From contig WPIO01000005.1 in NCBI GenBank assembly GCA_009760855.2, positions 7,722,001-7,786,000 on the forward strand: DNA of 64,000 nucleotides, written 5' to 3'. The notes under the pieces are model-generated. The model had not been told where the DNA came from. It ran no database searches and saw nothing but the letters and a program-made list of their open reading frames with translations. Source of the DNA: Cristatella mucedo (taxonomy: Eukaryota > Bryozoa > Phylactolaemata > Cristatellidae). Position numbers and translations under genes: made by a program. Below are positions 10,633-25,600 of the stretch, piece after piece (the first letter of the stretch is position 1; each line of letters opens with the position of its first letter).

Positions 10633-13600
10633 GTAAGGGCAAGCACTCGAAGTTTTTTTTTACTGGTCAGCACCGGCTGATATATTATGGCTTGCAGAAT
10701 CAGTAGGCCTCTATGGTATTTGCATGTGACAAAAGTGCGGCGAACGCCGAAAAACGCGCGACCGCCAGCCCTAGCTCTCTCTGTTGCCGGCTGCTTGAGC
10801 CATGCCATTGGCTGTCGGGCTTCAGTTTGCAAGACGGCTGACGAGCACTGCCAAAGTAGTTTTTGACCTTCTGCCTAGGCGTGGCTTTCGCCAGGCAGAT
10901 TTAACGGCGTATCAACCACTGTAGAAATGTGCTATAATGCTCAAAGCTCGGACTAGGCTCACAGGTTTTAGCTTCGTGACTCGTGAGGGATATGCAAGTA
11001 GTGACCACAAGTCGGAGTGTCTCCATGCACGCAGACGACGAACGTTATTCATGACATTAATATATATATATATATATTTATATATATATGTATGAATATC
11101 AATGAATTTTATGTATCAACCATGGTCTCTCAGCGAAAGTCCACCTTGGTAATAATCTACTAACCACCGGTGGATGCTAATTGATTGAAACCTAATTCAA
11201 GGTCGCTTATTGCCAGCAAGTGTTTCAGAATGGTATATCAGCAAAGCTTTTGGTCAAATACCACCGTAGAGACCGACCGGTAACAATTCCTATTTCGGGA
11301 TATCTGTCTTGTATATCTGTGCGATAACGAAAGTGGCTAATGCCCAGGGGTGAACTAAAAGGGTCTTCATGTGAAGCTGGCGATTGGACCATCATTGGTT
11401 GTATTTTCCCCGAATTGCAGAGGGAACTGTGAACGGTGCCTTTGAGCTTATACCATTCTGCCATGTTTTTAACACAATATCTGCCACCCAGTGGTTTTTG
11501 GTGAAATGATTGTGTTGATATGTTTTCTAATCGTTCTTAACAAGTTCTCTGCTGCAGCGTTTGCGTATATAGCAATGTGAACCACGGTGATGTAAACTGT
11601 TTATATATACCCATTGCTTGGATCCATGTCAGTTTTCGATGTACACGGCTCCTATGGGCAGGATGAGACGATCTTGAATCTACATAATTCTTCAAAGCTT
11701 GAATATATCTGCCAACAAGTCTCGTTGCATCACCAAAACATGAGTCCATTAATACTGCCCAATGACTTTAGATGCTTGAAATTAAAAAATGGCAAAGCCA
11801 TCTTTTTGCTGAGTCTAAATTGACTGCCATGCTTTTTGATTTCTGTGTCAGAGTAAGGGGCTTTACAATATCGTATCGCTTCACTCGCTAGCATCAGCCT
11901 ACTTATCCTACCTCTTTACTCCTCGACGGCGCTGTCGCGTTGCACGCTCGTCAGCATCTGTTCATCTTGTCGTCCCTTGCACTAAATTGAAATCTTTTCG
12001 TGATCGAGCCTTCAGCTTTTATGCATCCAAACTCTGGAGCTTGCTTACGGGTATGGCCACTACACACCGTGACCTTGCAGCCATTAAGTTTCTTAGCTTA
12101 AGGTGCATCTGTTACAGTCGGCTTTCACTTTGCCTTAGTCAATGTCTTTTTTTCATTCGTATGCTTTGTGTTCATGTGTTTGCATGATTCAGTGTGTCTC
12201 ACTAGCCACTGATCTTGCTAAATGATGGCCATTAGTGTCGTCATGTTTGCTTTAGCCTGCTGGCCCGAGTATGCTGCTTGTTTGTTTTTGCATGCTTGAC
12301 ACCGTGTCACAAACCTTTCTTCTTTCAGTCTTCAGAGCATTGCTGTTGGCTGGACTGACGAACAGCTTCAGCTCTGCTTCTTTCTTGGTTGCTCTGGCCA
12401 TTGTTGCTGACGAGAACGGCTCGTTTTTTCAGCTTCTGCAGCGCGCTGTTCAGCTGCCTCTTCTGGTGTCTTTCCTGCCTGTCGTTGCTGGTCATTTCCG
12501 TTCAGCTTCTGCTGATGCTGGATCGTGTTTGCTATTGATTCAACAAAGATACTGGCTAAACACTTTAGAGTGCTATTAATTAGCATTCATTTAACAAAAC
12601 TGGTTAATTTCACACTGTACATAAACCGAGCAGCTTTATACCAAGCCAACTCAGCTGAAGTTGGGAAGCGGAAGAAGCATTACTTGTCACTTTGGGGTAG
12701 TGCAGAGAGTGAAAGCTGCTTGATAGCCATCGCAAATCATTGGAAAACACTCATAAGTTCAAACCTGCTTAAAGGGCTTTAAGTTCTAGCATTTAAATGT
12801 TCAATTTAAATTGTGAGATAGCATGTTGCAGTTTCATACACAAATTATCTCCCTTTGTCTGACATTCGCGTACCGAAAGCCGCTTAGGCTGTGAGTGCGC
12901 TATACAAAACTCTCCTGCGTAACACCCACGTGGTCTTTATGACTTGGTGGAGTTACTGACGGAGATACATTACATTACATCGTTGCCGTACCCTAGTTGT
13001 ACTACCATAGAATTTATCACGATGGGCTCAATGTAAATGTAACGTCAGTGACTCTGACTCACGGACTAACTATTAAACCTGGCTTATTATAGAGATTAAT
13101 TATATTCATTATTCCCCCTCGAATTAAAGTTTTGAAGGAGTGCTAAAAAATAAGGCTAGGTAAAAATAATAAATTAGCTTATTAAAGCTTTGAATGAGTG
13201 ATAAAAATAAGGCTAAGTAAAAATAATTAACTATTTTATGCAGATGTAAAAAAGTCTCGGAAGCTATCACTCCTGCATGCTGTGGGCATGCTCCTTAACT
13301 AGCTGAATGAGTGTAACTCCCAACTGGTGCCTGCTTGATGCTTGGTATAATGGAAGGGGCATTCATGGTTGCTCCTAAGTTACTCTAAAAATAGATTACT
13401 GTACTAAGTTCCTTAAAGCCGCGTTTGTACAGTGAGTCTTGCTTGTGTCCTGTTCCGATCTCCCTTCTCATAGCACGTTTTACGTGGCCAGTTTTTCTCT
13501 TGAGTCTTGCTTCCTACTTACTCTGTGCCCAGAGTGATCATGGGAAATTTTTTTTAGGTAGGTAGGAAAGGCTATCCATGATTCACCTCCCTCTGAATTT

Positions 13601-16600
13601 TAACCTTCTTGGATCGCCTTTATCTCCTGCTGCCGCATTATTTGATACACTATGAGCTTGTAGTGCCCCATAAACAGGGACTCTATGAAGCTTCGATGAT
13701 TTTGCCGGTTGAGTCGTTCACCATACTTTTCAGAGTAATGAAGGTTTGCCTTTGACGGTGCCTATGATTAGTCGTTTGTTCAGTCTCGACAATGTTTTGG
13801 CCGAGAAATAGAACCAGGCTCAGCTTCTGAGTCTTTGATAAGTCATCCCTAATTCTTGGATCACCCCCAGTTTTGGTGACGTATGCACCGAAGACTGAAG
13901 CCGGACAGAAGCAAGACCCACTGTGTAAATGTAATGTAATGTAATGTATCTCCTTCAGTAACTCCACAAAGTCATAAAGACCACGTGGGTGTTACGCAGG
14001 AGAGTTTTGTATAGCGCACTCACAGCCTATGCGACTTTCGGTACGCATTCGGTAGCCAACAGACTTCGTCTCACGCAACAAAGAGAAAGTGGGAAGCATA
14101 GCAGAGTTAGGAGAGCAGTTGAGGTAGTGAGTAGCAAAGAAGTAGCAGTTCAGGACCGCTGAAAAAGATGTGCCATAGTCGGCAGTTGGAGAGTAGATGT
14201 CGTTGCGTAAGAATTGTGGAAGCGAGTTCCACAGTCTAGGACCTGCAGAGCTAAAGCTTCTGTCGCCAACTGTCTTTAAGCAGAGGAATGGGACAGCTAG
14301 TTTATTGTCCACACTGGACCTGAGGGCGCGAACAGGCTGAAACTGATGCAGCAGTTCAGCTAGGTACGAAGGAGCTAAGCCGTGGCGGGCCTTGTGGGTC
14401 AGCGTAAGAACTTTGCTCTGTATCCTTTGCTCAACCGGCAACCATCCTAGCTCTTTCAGCAGAGGTGACACGTGCTCAAACCGCTGGGACTTGAAGACTA
14501 GCCTTGCAGCCATATTCATAGTCCGCTGTAGTGGCATAATAGCTTTCTTTGGTAGCCCAGCCAAAAGGGAATTACAATAATCAAGCCGAGACAGAACTAA
14601 AGAGCTAGTTAAATTTTTTACAAGCCACTGTGGGAGACAGCTTCTAATCTTGGATAGGGATCGGATGTGATGGCTAGCTGTAGAGGCAGTCTTCAGAATG
14701 AAGCTTTTGAAATTGAGGCAGCTGTCGAACACGACACCTAGATTACGAGCATGTAGTGAAGGTCGCACAATAGCATCACCTATTAGAACAGCAAAGCCTT
14801 TTAATCCAGCCACACGCTTAGGGTGTCCTATGAGAAGCAGTTCGGTTTTATCGTAATTTAATTTCAGGAAGTTTTCCGACATCCAGGATCGAATATCGGC
14901 AAGGCAAGCATTCAGTTTCTCAGTTGCTGCAGCAGATTCCGACGGTTAAAATGACAAATACAACTGAGTATCGTCAGCATAGAAGTGATATCCTATTCCA
15001 TGGGCCTTAATCACTTTTCCCAGAGGTTGCTTATAAATGGAGAACAGCAAGGGACCAAGTACAGACCCTTGAGGGACTCCACATGTGACCCTTCTCATGT
15101 CTGAGACCTGACCCCCACACGACACGGATTGAACACGATTAGACAAGTATGATTTAAACCACGCAAGTGCTTCGTCTTCCAGACCGATCGTTGTTCTCAA
15201 TCGTTCAAGCAGAACTTAGTGATCAATGGTGTCGAAGGCAGCAGACAGATCTAGCAGAGCTAGGGCAGTGACATTCCTGTCGTCGTTGCCACGTAGAATG
15301 TCATTGTTAACACGGAGGAGAGCAGTTTCAGTAGAGTGCTGCCTCTTGAAACCTGATTGAAATGTTTCTGACATTCCATTATTTTCAATATGTTCAACCA
15401 GCTGCTTAGCAACAATTTTTTCAAGAGTCTTTGATAAGAACGGAAGAAGGGAAACTGGACGATAGTTTGCTAGGACCTCTGTGTCTAATCCAGGCTTTTT
15501 AAGAATGGGTCTAACGATTGCCGATTTGAAGGACTTGGGGACGACCCCTCTTCCCAAAGAAGCATTAAAAATCTTGGTTATGGCAGGGCTAAGTTGGTCT
15601 GCTAGTGAAGACCACAGAGATGAAGGTATAGGGTCTTCAGGAGACGAGCTCTTTTTGCTAGACCTTATTAAGGCAGCCACATCACAGGCAGAAACATCGG
15701 AGAACCCTTTAAGAAAGGTCACAGGTTGAGGACCGGCGATTGCTTTGGTCGGAGGGGGCTTAATGGAGGCACGAATGTGCACAATTTTTTCAGTAAAAAA
15801 GGCTGATAACTTTTCGGCTGAGCCCTTAATATCTGGGGAGTCAGACCTAACAGCATTGGCCAGTAAATGGTTTACTGTCTTTTAAATCTGTTTAGTGTCC
15901 GACTGGCAGGAATTCAGTTTTCTAATGAAAAAAGAAGCCCTGGCTTTTTTAAGCTTTCGGGTGTAAACTCGAAGGATGTCTTTAAAATTGACTAGGTCTG
16001 CCTCAGACCCCGATTTCTTGAAATGCAATATTAGCAGACCATGAAAACGCTTAGGATACTCGATTCGACAGGTGTCCTTAATTAGGAAGCTGCCCTGCTC
16101 TGGCTGCTATGATTGGCTACACAGATCGAGTTTGACTGTACAATATATATGTATCTATATATATATCTGCCTGTATTGATCTCTAGCCTATAATTTTAAA
16201 AATCCTAAAAGACTAATCTGTGTTACACTGTAGAGTTTCCTTAACTCAGAGCCTAAGCTGCCGCTATCAGTGTGCATGCGACAGCCCTTCGGTTAATGCA
16301 GAGAAGTTGTAGTGAAAAGCAGCATAGCTGAGTCAGGAGGTAAGTAGCTTAGGAGTAGCAAAGCAGGGACGGCTGGAGCGATTGTGCCAGAGTTTGCAGC
16401 AAGAGTGGAGATATCGTTGGGCCAGCATTATGGAAGTGAGTTCTAAGCCACTGCTTATCAGAAACTGTTTACCCATACCTCGTACGGACCTCAAATCCTT
16501 TGGAGACCGTGCATTTAGTTCGTATGCTCTCAAAGCCTGGAACTCACTCCCGACTTTCGTCAGACATCCCCCGACCTGACCACATTTAAAAAGAAATTAA

Positions 16601-19600
16601 AAATGCACCTATTTATGATAGCATGTGGTGGGTCCATGTGATTCGTTTTTTTATGTGCTTATGTGTGATGACACTGTTGCATGCTGCCACTAAACACACT
16701 TGCATGCTGAGTCTGTGCATGTCACCCCTAACCATGTTACTCTTGTTGTTTATCAATCATGATACCACTCACCATTCGACCGTGTTTACTTTGCAGCAAT
16801 TGTAAAGTGCCTAGAAAGAAATTGATTTTTCCGTAGGCACTTTATTAAGTATATTATTATTATTATTATTAAGTCTCGGTAGCGGCAGAGGTAAAGCTTC
16901 TATCACCAACAGTCTTCACTGATAGCATACTTTCGTACTTTTTACCACGCCTTGTGTGCATTAAACGTCTGCTCTAGCGAACATACAGCAGTCTTTGGCC
17001 AAACAATCCGGCGTTTACAGCTCACACAGTTTCACACACCCACACCCACTCCTTCTTGGAACACAAGTGCAAGTGCACCTGCGTGCATGTTCTTACTTTC
17101 ATAATTGTTCATACCTTTCATACTTTCATACACTTACGCAGCTAGCATACCTGTTTGTTAGCACCACCTGGCCAAGAAGAGGCTATTTTGGCCGATGGAT
17201 ATGCCAACTTTCTTGGCCATCCTCTCCTTTTGCATAAGTTATTCTTATGTGCATTCTTGGTTACTGGCCGTTTTACTTTCATGCTGTTCAGTGCCGTGAG
17301 GGTCGGCTGCCTGTTTGGTGCACCACCCTGCAGCCGTGATTGCGGGGTCGCTGTTCCCTGCTGAGCTAGCTTGTTCTACGCAGTGCATTTCTTGGATTGT
17401 GCTAAAGTCGGCCTCAGTTGGGCTGGCTGGCCTTGCTGCAGCAGGGGCTGCTTGGATCGCAGGATGCCTTGAGCAGTCAGGCCTGCAGGCACACCGAGTG
17501 CAGGAAAGACTGGCTTCAAGGGCATGTGCCAAAGGACCTTCGAACCGATATTGCTGTCAGCTGCTGGTCAGGGCACCGACCGGGAGCTGGTTTGGCCCAG
17601 TGATTAAGGGTATTCGCCCCGACGAAGGAGGTCTAGCCGAGGTCGTTGTGTGTGCGTGTGTGCGTGCGTGCCTGTGTTGCTCAAGTCATCATAGTCGTAA
17701 AGGATGTAAAGATGTTAATGACCGTCGGTCATTTCACTCTTAATACTCTTCCTCTGGCCGATGCCATCACCAAATCCAATGCTGGCTTTCATTTTGCACC
17801 GATAGTACTAAGCTTTTACCTATCCTTCGACCTATTCTACTAAGAGCCGCTCAGCATCCAACTTGGTACCTATTCCGGTCAGCTTTTCCTTCGCCATAGT
17901 GAACTTGCCTTTTTTGCTCCGGAATGCTTTGCGTGCATTCACCTATGCGTGATTCAGTGCATGTTACTAGCTATAGGTCTTACTTGCCTGTGGCTGTGAG
18001 TGTCATAATGTTTCCTCTGCATGCTGGCTTAAGCATGAAACGTTTTTAGCTTTTGCTTGCTTGATATCGTGCTTGTCACTAGCCGGTGTGTACTGATTCT
18101 CTAGCATGGAGTTGTAAAGCATCTGGATAGAGATTAAGTTCTCTTAGGATGCTATACAAGCGATTTTTTATCAATAATATTGTGTTCTACTGGCCAGGCA
18201 AAAGCAAAGCTAAAAAAACGACCCGAGTCGTAAGGAAGTAGGTTGGTAGGCTGGAGCCGCCGGATGCAGTCGAGCTGAACTTCTTTAGGGGTAGAGGCTG
18301 GCCGTTAAGAGTCAACTTGACTTGTTTGCAATTATGGTGGCAGACACTTTGATAAAGTCGTTTATGATTTGAAAATATGAGTTTTATGTTTGTGTATTGC
18401 ACTGCTGATGTCTCGGGAGTAACTCATGTTAAATATTGTGCTTCAGTTGAAATAGCAATAGTTGGCTGTAATAATGTTTCGACTTTTCAGGCTGCCCCGA
18501 GGGACGCGATGCCGGTGGCTTGAGGCAACTTTGTTGGAAGCTTCTTCTGAATTACTTGCCTCCAGATCGTGAACAATGGACACGATGTTTACTTAAGCAC
18601 AGGTGCTGTTTGGCTGCCGTTATATCGGCACAGTGCTTTTGCTGTAGTGATAGGCAGTTTGTGGAGCCTCACCACATACAACGATTCAATTGCTACTGGC
18701 TGCATATCGAACATATGCACGGATAAGTATAGCTACGTGCTGTTTGTGTTTGTGCGTGTGTATGGATGTATTCCTTTTGATGCATTTTAGAGAACATCAT
18801 GGTAACTGCGACAATTAATGCATGTGCACTCATGGCATGGACGTTAAGGGATGCACAATTGGTGGTTATGACGACACAGTTTGTGTGAGCATGTCTGTCA
18901 CATCACCCTTCTACTGACCGACTAGTACTGGCTCTCTATCAAGTATTTGTAATCATTACATTAAAAGGACATTTGTTTAGCACCTAAAAGAGTGATCTCT
19001 TTCTCAGCACTTTACATGTGCTGGAAAGGAGTCATATTAAATGGTTGGTGATAACATGCACAGCATCAGCACACATAAGCATACAAATGTCGATGCACAC
19101 GTAACCAAAATGCTATGAGGAACTGGTGCGTTTCTAATTTTCTTTTAAATGTCAAGTGAGGCGATGTCGTCACGTCAGTCGAGAGTGAGTTCAAGGCTTT
19201 TGGAGTGTGTTAACTCAAGGCGAGGTCTTCAGAGAATTGTTGTATTTAGAGGCGCAGCTAAACGACTTGAGTAAAAAAAAAAGTGGATGGTACGATGCAA
19301 AGCCTGAATCGAAGTATTTCTGCTACTTGTTCTGGAACAAGATAAGTAAGGGTTCCTAAAATTTAGTGGCAGAATATCGGAGTTGATACACTGCTTGATG
19401 GGGAGCCAGTGCAGGTTGGTGTGAAGCTAGGAGTGTGGCAGCTGCAACGTCGGCGACAGACAACCCTATCTGCGAAGTGTTGTACCAATTGTCAATGTCT
19501 TATTTCACGGGCAGGAAGACCTGCGAGTAGGTATTTAAAGAAGTCTTGGTATAATTTCAAAAGTGTATGTACCTACTTAAGCTGTGGTATCGTTATCAGA

Positions 19601-22600
19601 GCCGGCCTGAATTGTTACAACAATCCATAGCTGAAGTAGACAGGCTGCACCGGGGAGATGATGTGGTTATCTAGTGAGTGTCTCTTGGGAACAGGATGCC
19701 CAGATTGTGGGCAGCTGCTATAGAAGATATGCTTGCAGAGCCTAATTTGAGAGTTAAAGCTTTCCAATATCCGAGTGACAAGGTTTGCCTATAAGTCGTA
19801 AGTTGGTTTTGACATCGTTCGATTTGAGGAAGTTTGCTGTCATCCAGGTGCAAATGTCAGCGCTAACACATCGATGTCAAAATTCGGTAGCTCACTTTTA
19901 GATCCATTCATTCTCCTGCTCTGGCGTACATATCCGAAATACTTGCTCCTCTGGCTTAGTCTCTTAGTTTCTCCTGTGCTCCAAAACTTGGAGCTCACAA
20001 GCAAGTGACTTTAGGTCATGTGCTGGGTGGACGAGATTTAAGAAGAGATAAAAGAAGTTACAAAACCACCAGCTCTGCACAGTAGTTGTAATGTGTGCTA
20101 TGTATGTATGTGCGTGTGCGTGTATGCTAATGTAAATGTAATGTATCTCCATCTGTAACTCCACAAAGCCATAAAGACTATGTGGGTGTTATGCAGGAGA
20201 GTTTTGTATAGCAAACACTCACAGCCTAAGCGGCTTTTGGTAAGCATTCGGTAGCCAACAGACTTCATCTCACGCAACAAAGAGAAATTGGGAAGCATAG
20301 CACAATCAGGAGAGCAGTTAAGGTAGTGAGTAGCATAGAAGTAGCAGCTCAGGACCGCTGAAAAGGATGTGCCATAGTCGGCAGTAGGAGAGTAGTTGTC
20401 GTTGCGTAAGAATTGTGGAAGCGAGTTCCACAGTCTAGGACCTGCAGAGCTAAAGCTTCTGTTGCCAACGGTCTTTAAGCAGAGGAATAGAACAGCTAAT
20501 TAATTGTTCATACAGGGCCTGAGGGCGCAAAGAGGCTGAAACTGGTTCAGCAGTTTGTTGCTTCATCTATGTGCTCTGACCTAGTTTGATAGTGTTTCCT
20601 GCAGTCGAACCTGGCAATATCACAAATCGGCTGACATACATATTTCCAGCTTATATTAAGTGTCGAGAAATACACTTCTCTCAGTGAGTTATAAACTGTT
20701 GGGAGTATTACTTTGAGCCGACTTTGTCCAGGTAGTGATTGTCAAATTTCAATTGATAAGCTACTCTGATGCTGCCTGTATAGTAGAGAAATTTTGGTGA
20801 GTTTTAAAAATGCCGCCTCATTTTTATAGTGGCTAAAGAGCTTAGCGACCCTGCTTTCGGCATGCAGTTTAGATGTATTACAGGCTGAAACGAACCTGCA
20901 ACCCACGTCAGGACATACTGCTAGTTGCCCACCTAATTATGTTCAATATCTAGGGTTTTATATATCTGCATTTACATGTCAGGGCTGCAGAATAGATGAG
21001 TAAGTTGCCTTTATGGCTTGGTAATAGAAGTATTAAGAGCAGTGTGAGTAGCTCAATGCTGGGATGATTGTTGAAAGAAGTCAAATGTAAGGTTTTTGCT
21101 TAGGAACTTGCCAGAATTGACAATTTTATTCTCAATCCTACCCTTCCTACTGCTGCCTGGTTCCGGATTCAGTAATACTAATAACAATTATAGGTCGTCT
21201 GTATTGCATGCTAGGAAAACTTAATTTCTATCTAGGTCCTTTACAGCTCGTTTCAAGAGAAGCACTTATCGAAGGTCAATGTCATGTACGGTATCGTGCT
21301 GAGGCAATCGCTCAAGTATTATGTTGAAGGCCAGTATGCAAAATTCTCAGGGTGCTCAGGGCGACTGATTAGTAGAAACATTGGCTTGTAACCTGCGCTG
21401 AATCATTTTAAGGTATGCATGCAAAGCAGACTGGAATGGATTCACAAGTCCACTGGGGCTCGGGCAAAGCAAAGTGAAACAGTCTTTAGCTGAGACTTTC
21501 TACTACTAGTAATAATAAGAAGAGTACATTTGTAAACCCCCCTCAGACAACTTAATATCTCTCTCTCTCTCTCTCTCTCTCTCTAGGCACTTTACATTTG
21601 CTGTAAAGGAAGCATGATCTTATCGTTATTGGTAGCATGCACAATGTCAACAGGCATAACATGATTAGAGGGTCAGCATGCAAATATGGTTAGTGGCAGC
21701 ATGCATAGTGCAGTACTCATAAGCATGTAAGTACCCACTAAATATTGTGATAATTAGATGTGGTTTTAGCATTTTTAAATGTCGTCAGGGGATGTAGTGA
21801 CGTCAGTCGGGATTGAGTTCCGGGTTTTGAAAACATAGGAACTAAAGGCATGGTCTCCAAAGGATTTGACTTTAATGATACAAGTCAATGATGGTCGTAA
21901 AAAAAGCCGGAGTAAGTTCCAGACTTCTGGCGAATAAGGACTGAGGGCCAGATAACTACAATCTTTCACTTATGTGCGATGGATGGAGAGGCAACTGGCA
22001 CACTGTAGGAGCAGCAAGGTCGGATAGGTAGGCGATTAAAGCAACTTGTAAGCCAGACAGAGGATCTGGAAGTGGGTTCGATTCTTGATAAGGAGCCAGT
22101 GTTCCTCAGACCGAAGCATTGCGATGTTGCAGGCCGGCCAATGACGACAGACCTGATGAGCTGCCGAGTTTTGTGCTAGATGTGCAAGATTAAAGGTACA
22201 AGCTAGAAGTCCTTAGTTAAACGAATTGCAGTTAATTTAAATGCGATGTCGCAAACGCATGGACTAGTTTAACTGTGATCCTTTTTATTAAGCAGGCACT
22301 GATTTTAGCAATTTTACTCGATTGAAAATATCCTAAATTGATAGTGAAAGTAATGTGCTAATCCCGTGAATGGTCGTTTTAGAATAGGCTGACCTGTTTA
22401 GAGGCTGGTGTCACTGCAGTGATGCTAGGTTAACAATCTTGATAGTGACTTAACTCTACTTGGGGCTAAAGTCCTTTAACTAGAGATTGAAACCAGACTT
22501 TCCCATAGTTATTAGATAGCCTAGTCATTGTTAATCTTCGTTAATTTAATGACCATCTAAGTAAGATATCGATGCGTACTGCTGCCAAGGAGGTAAGTGA

Positions 22601-25600
22601 GTCAGGTGCTGAGCAAGGCTTATAAAGGGCTAAAGATATATGGAGCTGAGTGTCATCAGCATAGAATTAAAAGCCAATATTATGTTTGGTGATGACATTA
22701 GAACGTTGGAAACTATAGATAGTAAAAAGATGAGGGCCTAAGGCCAAACAATGAGGTGCCCCACACTTAAGGGGCGACCTAGATTACCAACAGCCATTTG
22801 CATCAACACTTAGTCATCTATCACTGAGGTCTGACTTGCCCCAGCTTAATACTGTGCCATTCACACCTAAGCATGTGGAGAGGCACTCCAGAAGGGTGTG
22901 GTGGCTCCTTGTATCAAGCGGTGCTGTCATATATACAGGATATACTGTAGGAGAGCTGTTAATTTAATGCACTTACAGCATTTTTGTTGTTCAACATTTC
23001 AAGTACTTCCTTTGCAGCAAACGTAAAGCACCCTGAAAGAGATTGAGTTCTCTGAGGGTGAGTTATCAAGTGTATTATTATTATTGCTAGGTATCGGCTT
23101 ACATTTTGTATGTAACTTTCGTAGTAGCTGCACCTTTATCATGCCACAATGGCTGTCTATTCTGCTGGCATTATGCTAATGCTAACGTCACATTAAGGCA
23201 TTGGCAGCAGAGGGCAGCTCATATACCTATGCATCTATGGGATGTAATTGGCCCCCCACATACTGCCTTGCTTCACGTGGAAATCTAGAATACCGTACTT
23301 GCTATGTCTATTATGTCTACCCTGCTTTCCTTTTGCCTTTATAGTCCACGATTCATGGTGCTAGCTTTTCTTGCTGTTTGCAGGCAAACTTACAAGGACT
23401 TCATTGACGAAATGATCGTTAAGCCTGGCCAGACAGCTTCAGGCAAAACAGATGTAACTCACGAAGATCATGTATGTTGCTCTTTGCTTTACACTGTTAC
23501 ATGTGCACTAGTTGCTAGCAGAACCAGCTAAGACATATGTTTTATATCAGCTGAATAAGTTCCTTTTGATTACGGATCCCTTGCATGAATTAAAGATCCT
23601 CTGATTCTGTATTGTGACCCATGCCTGACTTTTGTTGATGGTCAATTGCATGACTGACGTGTCGCTCACTACTCTGTGCAGTTGCTGACCGTATTTCAGC
23701 ACTACAGTGCAGTCTGTATACTAACAGTCGCCCATTACAAAATATGCTCTTATATGGCTTATACTTGTAGCTAGGCAGCATTTAGGAGGCGTACTACTTT
23801 TGAATCTGAAACCGAAATCGAACTATTAAAATTTATTTGTTTGTGGTGCATGCTGGGTCTTAGCCTAGGAGGTAAGGTGCTCGCTCTTCACCACCCAGGT
23901 CATGGGTTCGAGTCTTGAAGCTGTGGTGATAGCCGTAAAGACTTTTCTGCTGCTATACAAATGAGGCTGTTAAATCAGCTAACATTTGATACTGTGCATA
24001 TTACTAACCCTTAGTTATTGATTCCTTTGCAGCTATTATGATATTCTTTTTATTCATTTGTAACGTCCAGCTGCAGTGTGTGGCCAAATGCTGTCCTTCC
24101 TTTATTCTTTAGGCTGTATGTAACTCATTGACCTTAATGTAGTTTTTCTGAGGAGTTATCTTGTCGTTGATGTGGCCCTCTCGATTAACATTTTTTGCCG
24201 TGATCGTTTAATGGTCAAGGTTTCTTTGGCCTGTGCATGTTGATATATGGCATCGTGCATTTTTTTCAGTAATGCTTCCGATTTGATATGCTCTCATCCC
24301 AGACGTCAGCCAATGCCATTACGGTTCATTTTTTTGTTGCTATGGTTTGGAACTTGGAAGTGGGCATGTGGCCCTCAGTAGTCAGATTCACGGTAAGGTG
24401 GTTTAGATTTAAAAAAAAAACGGAAAAGAAAAACTTAAGCATTTGTGGCATAAAGGTCATTCGGAAAACTGGTTGAACCTATTCATAGTGTGCATGGGAG
24501 TTGGCTGGAAAGCTGCAAATCCACGTGTTCTGTCTTGGTATTTTTGCTTTCCTATGATAGGTGTTGGTTATTTACTAACGCATTAAAAAAAGCCCCAGAA
24601 AAACCTCACAGAAGCTGGTACTTCCATTGTGCAGTTGTTAGTCGTGGCCGTGAAACCCTTTCTGTATAAGTGCATGCCAAATATGAAAAGGTCCAAGCTA
24701 ACTGACTAAGCGACTTGGGCCACAGAGGTCGTACATCGAGTTATGAGGGCGAGCTGCTAGAGTTTAGATGGCTGCCTTCTGCCTATCGTTAAGTGGTATT
24801 TTGTAAGTTTATCAAATGATTATTGACAACAAGGTAATTGCACCAGCTTTTCAAGCCTGTTTGAAGACTGGTTTTAAGGCTGATGAAATAGAAGCTCGTT
24901 GATGGTGTAATGTAGTCCAGCGGTTAAGATGCTCGCCCCGACCAAGGTCTGACTGAGGTCGTTGGCTCGAGCCCCGAGGCATATGTAAAGGGCCTGAATA
25001 GAGATGCTGTAAAAATGAGCTGTGTTTATTTATTTATGTAATGTGATTGGAATTGTAAGGTGAATCGTCATTATGCTGTATGTGTGGAACTTGTGGAGAC
25101 CATCCTGTGCATTGATACCATCAGCATTGCTGAGGTTTAGATCCACACTGGCTTCTGAGTTCTGCTCGGCAATTCTATCCCAGCAGCTGCACAAACAGCA
25201 GCAGCAGTGTGACATAATAATAATAATAATAATAATAATTCACTTGATAAAGCGCCCTCAGAGAACTTAATCTCTCTCTAGGCGCTTTACATTTGCTGTA
25301 AAGTGAAATGCAATTGAATGGTAAGTAAAATCATGCTTGAAAAAACAAACGAAATGAATAATATGGTTATGGGTGACATGCACAGGGTCAGCATGCAAAT
25401 GTGGTTAGTGGCAGCATGCACAGTGTCAGCACGCATAAGCACATCAAGGACAAATCACAGGGACCCACTAAATGCTGTCCATTGTCTTTAGTATGATCTC
25501 TGCCAGACCTGTTTATGTCTTCCCTCTTAGAGCTCAATCTTGGGTGATATTACTTGACGGCCTGGTTTATTTGCATTTCAAATCAGTGCTGCCCTGGTTC

